Assembly (NCBI RefSeq): GCF_039503195.1 | Contig: NZ_JBCJKP010000001.1 | Coordinates: 9,982,001 to 10,046,000 of the forward strand | Reading direction: 5' to 3' | Source of the DNA: Streptomyces mirabilis | Lineage (GTDB): Bacteria > Actinomycetota > Actinomycetes > Streptomycetales > Streptomycetaceae | Length of the DNA: 64,000 bases | Shown: positions 62,576 to 64,000 of the stretch, piece after piece | How positions within the stretch are numbered: position 1 is the first letter of the stretch | How the letters are laid out: each line of letters starts with the position of its first letter | Notes under the pieces: model-generated | Database searches by the model: none | Seen by the model: only the letters and a program-made list of their open reading frames with translations | What the model was told of the DNA's origin: nothing | Position numbers and translations under genes: made by a program

Positions 62576-62896
62576 TCAACGTCCCGTTCGCTCCCGAGGG
62601 TTCCCGCGCTCCGCGGAACCGCGTGCGTCGATCGCCTCGGGCGGGCGCAACGACCGCAGCGCGAGCAGGAGTACGCCGATGTCGTCCAGGTAGATCGGGT
62701 CGGGCAGCAGGTCGGTCGGCAGCAGGAGATAGGCGACCGCACCCCAGAAGACCCAGCGGGACCCGGTCGGAAGCCCGGCGCGCCTGAGGTCACGGCGGGT
62801 ACGCACGAGCCGTACCAGGACCGCGATCGCCACCCCGAGCGCGGCGGCACCCAGGATCGCGACGATGAGGACCACCGTCCATGTCGTGGAGTCCAT
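62576..62896 (-). CDS. YkvA/DUF1232-like membrane protein
   Basis: 106 residues from ATG 62896. N-terminal membrane helix (WTVVLIVAILGAAALGVAIAVL) and the DUF1232 core VFWGAVAYLLLPTDLLPDPIYLDDIG, which has the L-x-P-x-D-LLPD pattern of YkvA proteins. Function unknown, with a structural or membrane-stress role suspected. Confidence 0.82.
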   Translation of the reverse strand: MDSTTWTVVLIVAILGAAALGVAIAVLVRLVRTRRDLRRAGLPTGSRWVFWGAVAYLLLPTDLLPDPIYLDDIGVLLLALRSLRPPEAIDARGSAERGNPRERTGR

Positions 62897-62984
62897 GAGT
62901 TCCGTCCAGAGCGCTCGTAGGGCAGTTCCTCCCCTTCGTGTTCCCACTCGCCCGGTTCGTACCGCCCCCGAAACACCGGCCGAT

Positions 62985-63419
62985 TCAGGCCGAGCCGGCG
63001 GCGACGCAGAACTCGTTGCCCTCCGGGTCGGCCATCACCACGTGGTGCCCGTCGAACTCCTCCAGGACGGAGCCGCCCGCCTTCACGAGCCGCTCGGACT
63101 CTGCCCTGATCCGCGCCCACCGCTCTTCGGGACCGCCGTGTCCCGGCACGCGGACGTCGATGTGGAGGCGGTTCTTCGCCGCCTTCGGCTCGGGAACCTT
63201 GAGGATGGACAGGCGGGGGCCGACGCCGTCGGGATCGCAGAGCCACGCGCCGTCGTCCGCGGAGTCGTCCTCCGGAAGGTCGAACTGCGCGAGCCACTCC
63301 TCGCGGGTGGTGAAGGGAGCGGGCGGAGGCTCGTCGATGTACCCGAGCGCCGTCTTCCAGAACTCGGCGAGGAGTTTCGCGTCCGCGCAGTCAAGGGTCA
63401 GATCGATTCTGGCTGCCAT
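62985..63419 (-). CDS. VOC family protein (glyoxalase/bleomycin-resistance fold)
   Basis: 144 residues. Two beta-alpha-beta-beta-beta modules: IDLTLDCADAKLLAEFWKTALGY at the start, RLHIDVRVPG in the middle and VMADPEGNEFCV at the end. Metal or ligand contacts lie at the strand ends. Actinobacterial members are numerous and mostly uncharacterised. Single gene. Confidence 0.88.
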   Translation of the reverse strand: MAARIDLTLDCADAKLLAEFWKTALGYIDEPPPAPFTTREEWLAQFDLPEDDSADDGAWLCDPDGVGPRLSILKVPEPKAAKNRLHIDVRVPGHGGPEERWARIRAESERLVKAGGSVLEEFDGHHVVMADPEGNEFCVAAGSA

Positions 63420-63464
63420 GACGGGACCGTACTGCGCGCCTCTGACAATCCGGCCGTACGGCTC

Positions 63465-64000
63465 TTACCGGCCCTCGGGAACGTCACGGCGGCAGAGAAC
63501 GAAGTCGTCGAAGACGTGCCGTCCGGGGCGGTCGCCGACGGTGTCGATCGCCGCACGGATGTCGTGCAGTTGGCCCGTCGTCATCTGCAGGGGCGGCTCG
63601 TCGGGCTGGTAGGTGGTGCGGACCGGATAGTCCACACCCGGTTGCCGGGACATCTCGATGTGGCAGCCGAGCACGTGCGTCACCGGCCGTTCGGCACAGA
63701 AGTCGATCAGGCGGTCGACGGTGCGGGTGAACGCGGCCCAGTCCTCGACGTACAGACGGCCGGGATAGACCGTGTCACCGGTGAGGAGGAAGCCGGTCCA
63801 GGGGTCGAAGTACGTCACCGCGGCCGCGTGGTGGCCCGGCGTGGCCAGGCATTCCAGGACCCGGTCCCCGAGATCGACGCGGGCGACTCCTTCGGGGTCG
63901 CCGTCGAAGCCGAAGAACGGCCAGGCCTTGTCGAGGGCCGCGTCGACGACCGTGGTGCCGGGACGGCCGGCGAACTGTCCGTCCCCCGCGACATGGTCGC
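63465..64000 (-). CDS. MBL-fold metallo-hydrolase, cut by the window edge
   Basis: The frame runs past the window end, so the N-terminus is missing. The visible 178 residues begin DHVAGDGQF (end of the HxHxDH zinc motif), then TPGHHAAAVTYFDPWTGFLLTGDTVYPGRLYV, which carries two more metal ligands (His and the bridging Asp), and VLGCHIEM with the last His. It is a beta-lactamase-fold zinc hydrolase of glyoxalase II-like type. Substrate unknown. Confidence 0.85.
   Translation of the reverse strand, partial: DHVAGDGQFAGRPGTTVVDAALDKAWPFFGFDGDPEGVARVDLGDRVLECLATPGHHAAAVTYFDPWTGFLLTGDTVYPGRLYVEDWAAFTRTVDRLIDFCAERPVTHVLGCHIEMSRQPGVDYPVRTTYQPDEPPLQMTTGQLHDIRAAIDTVGDRPGRHVFDDFVLCRRDVPEGR

Overview
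The window looks like chromosomal DNA of a Streptomyces or very close actinomycete. Nearly all codon third positions are G or C, starts are often GTG or TTG, and there are family markers typical of the genus: XRE/DUF2690 membrane regulators, an SCO6745-like protein, a relic of an MmyB-type XRE regulator, small secreted proteins, a tRNA-fMet, and sugar ABC operons that lack their own ATPase. Relic genes, an IS110 element, an IS5-like remnant and mostly short operons suggest accessory or chromosome-arm DNA rather than a core segment. There is no CRISPR array, rRNA, prophage or large biosynthetic cluster.

Layout. 1-4403: zinc-ribbon protein, short cation-efflux protein, nitroreductase, GntR regulator, PEBP protein, SCO6745-like protein. 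4567-4971: a bacterial homologue of the eukaryotic actin-depolymerising factor ADF/cofilin. 5166-8160: two XRE/DUF2690 membrane regulators, each convergent with and overlapping a secreted-protein gene. 8732-12809: an unknown membrane gene pair, a broken beta-propeller gene, a hypothetical protein and a small Cys-containing secreted protein. 13028-19450: PhzF, HAD, a LysR regulator divergent from an aldo/keto reductase and SRPBCC gene, an IS5-like remnant, an SDR and a DHFR-like reductase. 19535-22988: secreted serine protease, surface protein, relic XRE regulator, PhnB-like protein. 23390-27520: tRNA-fMet, relic LysE transporter, cold-shock protein, HEAT-repeat protein. 27904-29118: IS110 transposase.

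29418-36829 is a compact five-gene operon: SWIM zinc finger, unknown, VWA/MIDAS, MoxR-type AAA+ ATPase and DUF5682. Its composition resembles E. coli yehL-yehM-yehP-yehQ, a set without an assigned function. 37371-41497 holds a perfect 24-bp palindrome over a consensus promoter, a giant kinase-like/M23-like/class III aminotransferase fusion, and a LacI-family regulator that is the obvious candidate to bind the palindrome.

41547-48872: frameshifted serine hydrolase, APH-like protein lacking its N-lobe, epoxide-hydrolase-like protein, small DUF6204-like protein, a DNA alkylation-repair pair (2OG-Fe(II) oxygenase and Ogt methyltransferase), and a Tat-exported PAP2 enzyme with autotransporter-type repeats. 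49170-58667 is a carbohydrate-uptake locus: BadF-type sugar kinase, divergent ROK regulator, lipoprotein, two permeases and two large toroid-like, polysaccharide-lyase-like proteins. 58597-64000: P-loop kinase with a DUF6191-like partner, a 50-aa Cys protein, serine hydrolase, TerD-CAP-CAP fusion, YkvA-like protein, VOC protein and an MBL-fold hydrolase cut by the window end.

A pattern across the window: at six places a protein family continues in another frame in a way explained by loss of exactly one base. Three hit genes that otherwise look intact, so residual sequencing deletions are a serious possibility beside true pseudogenes.
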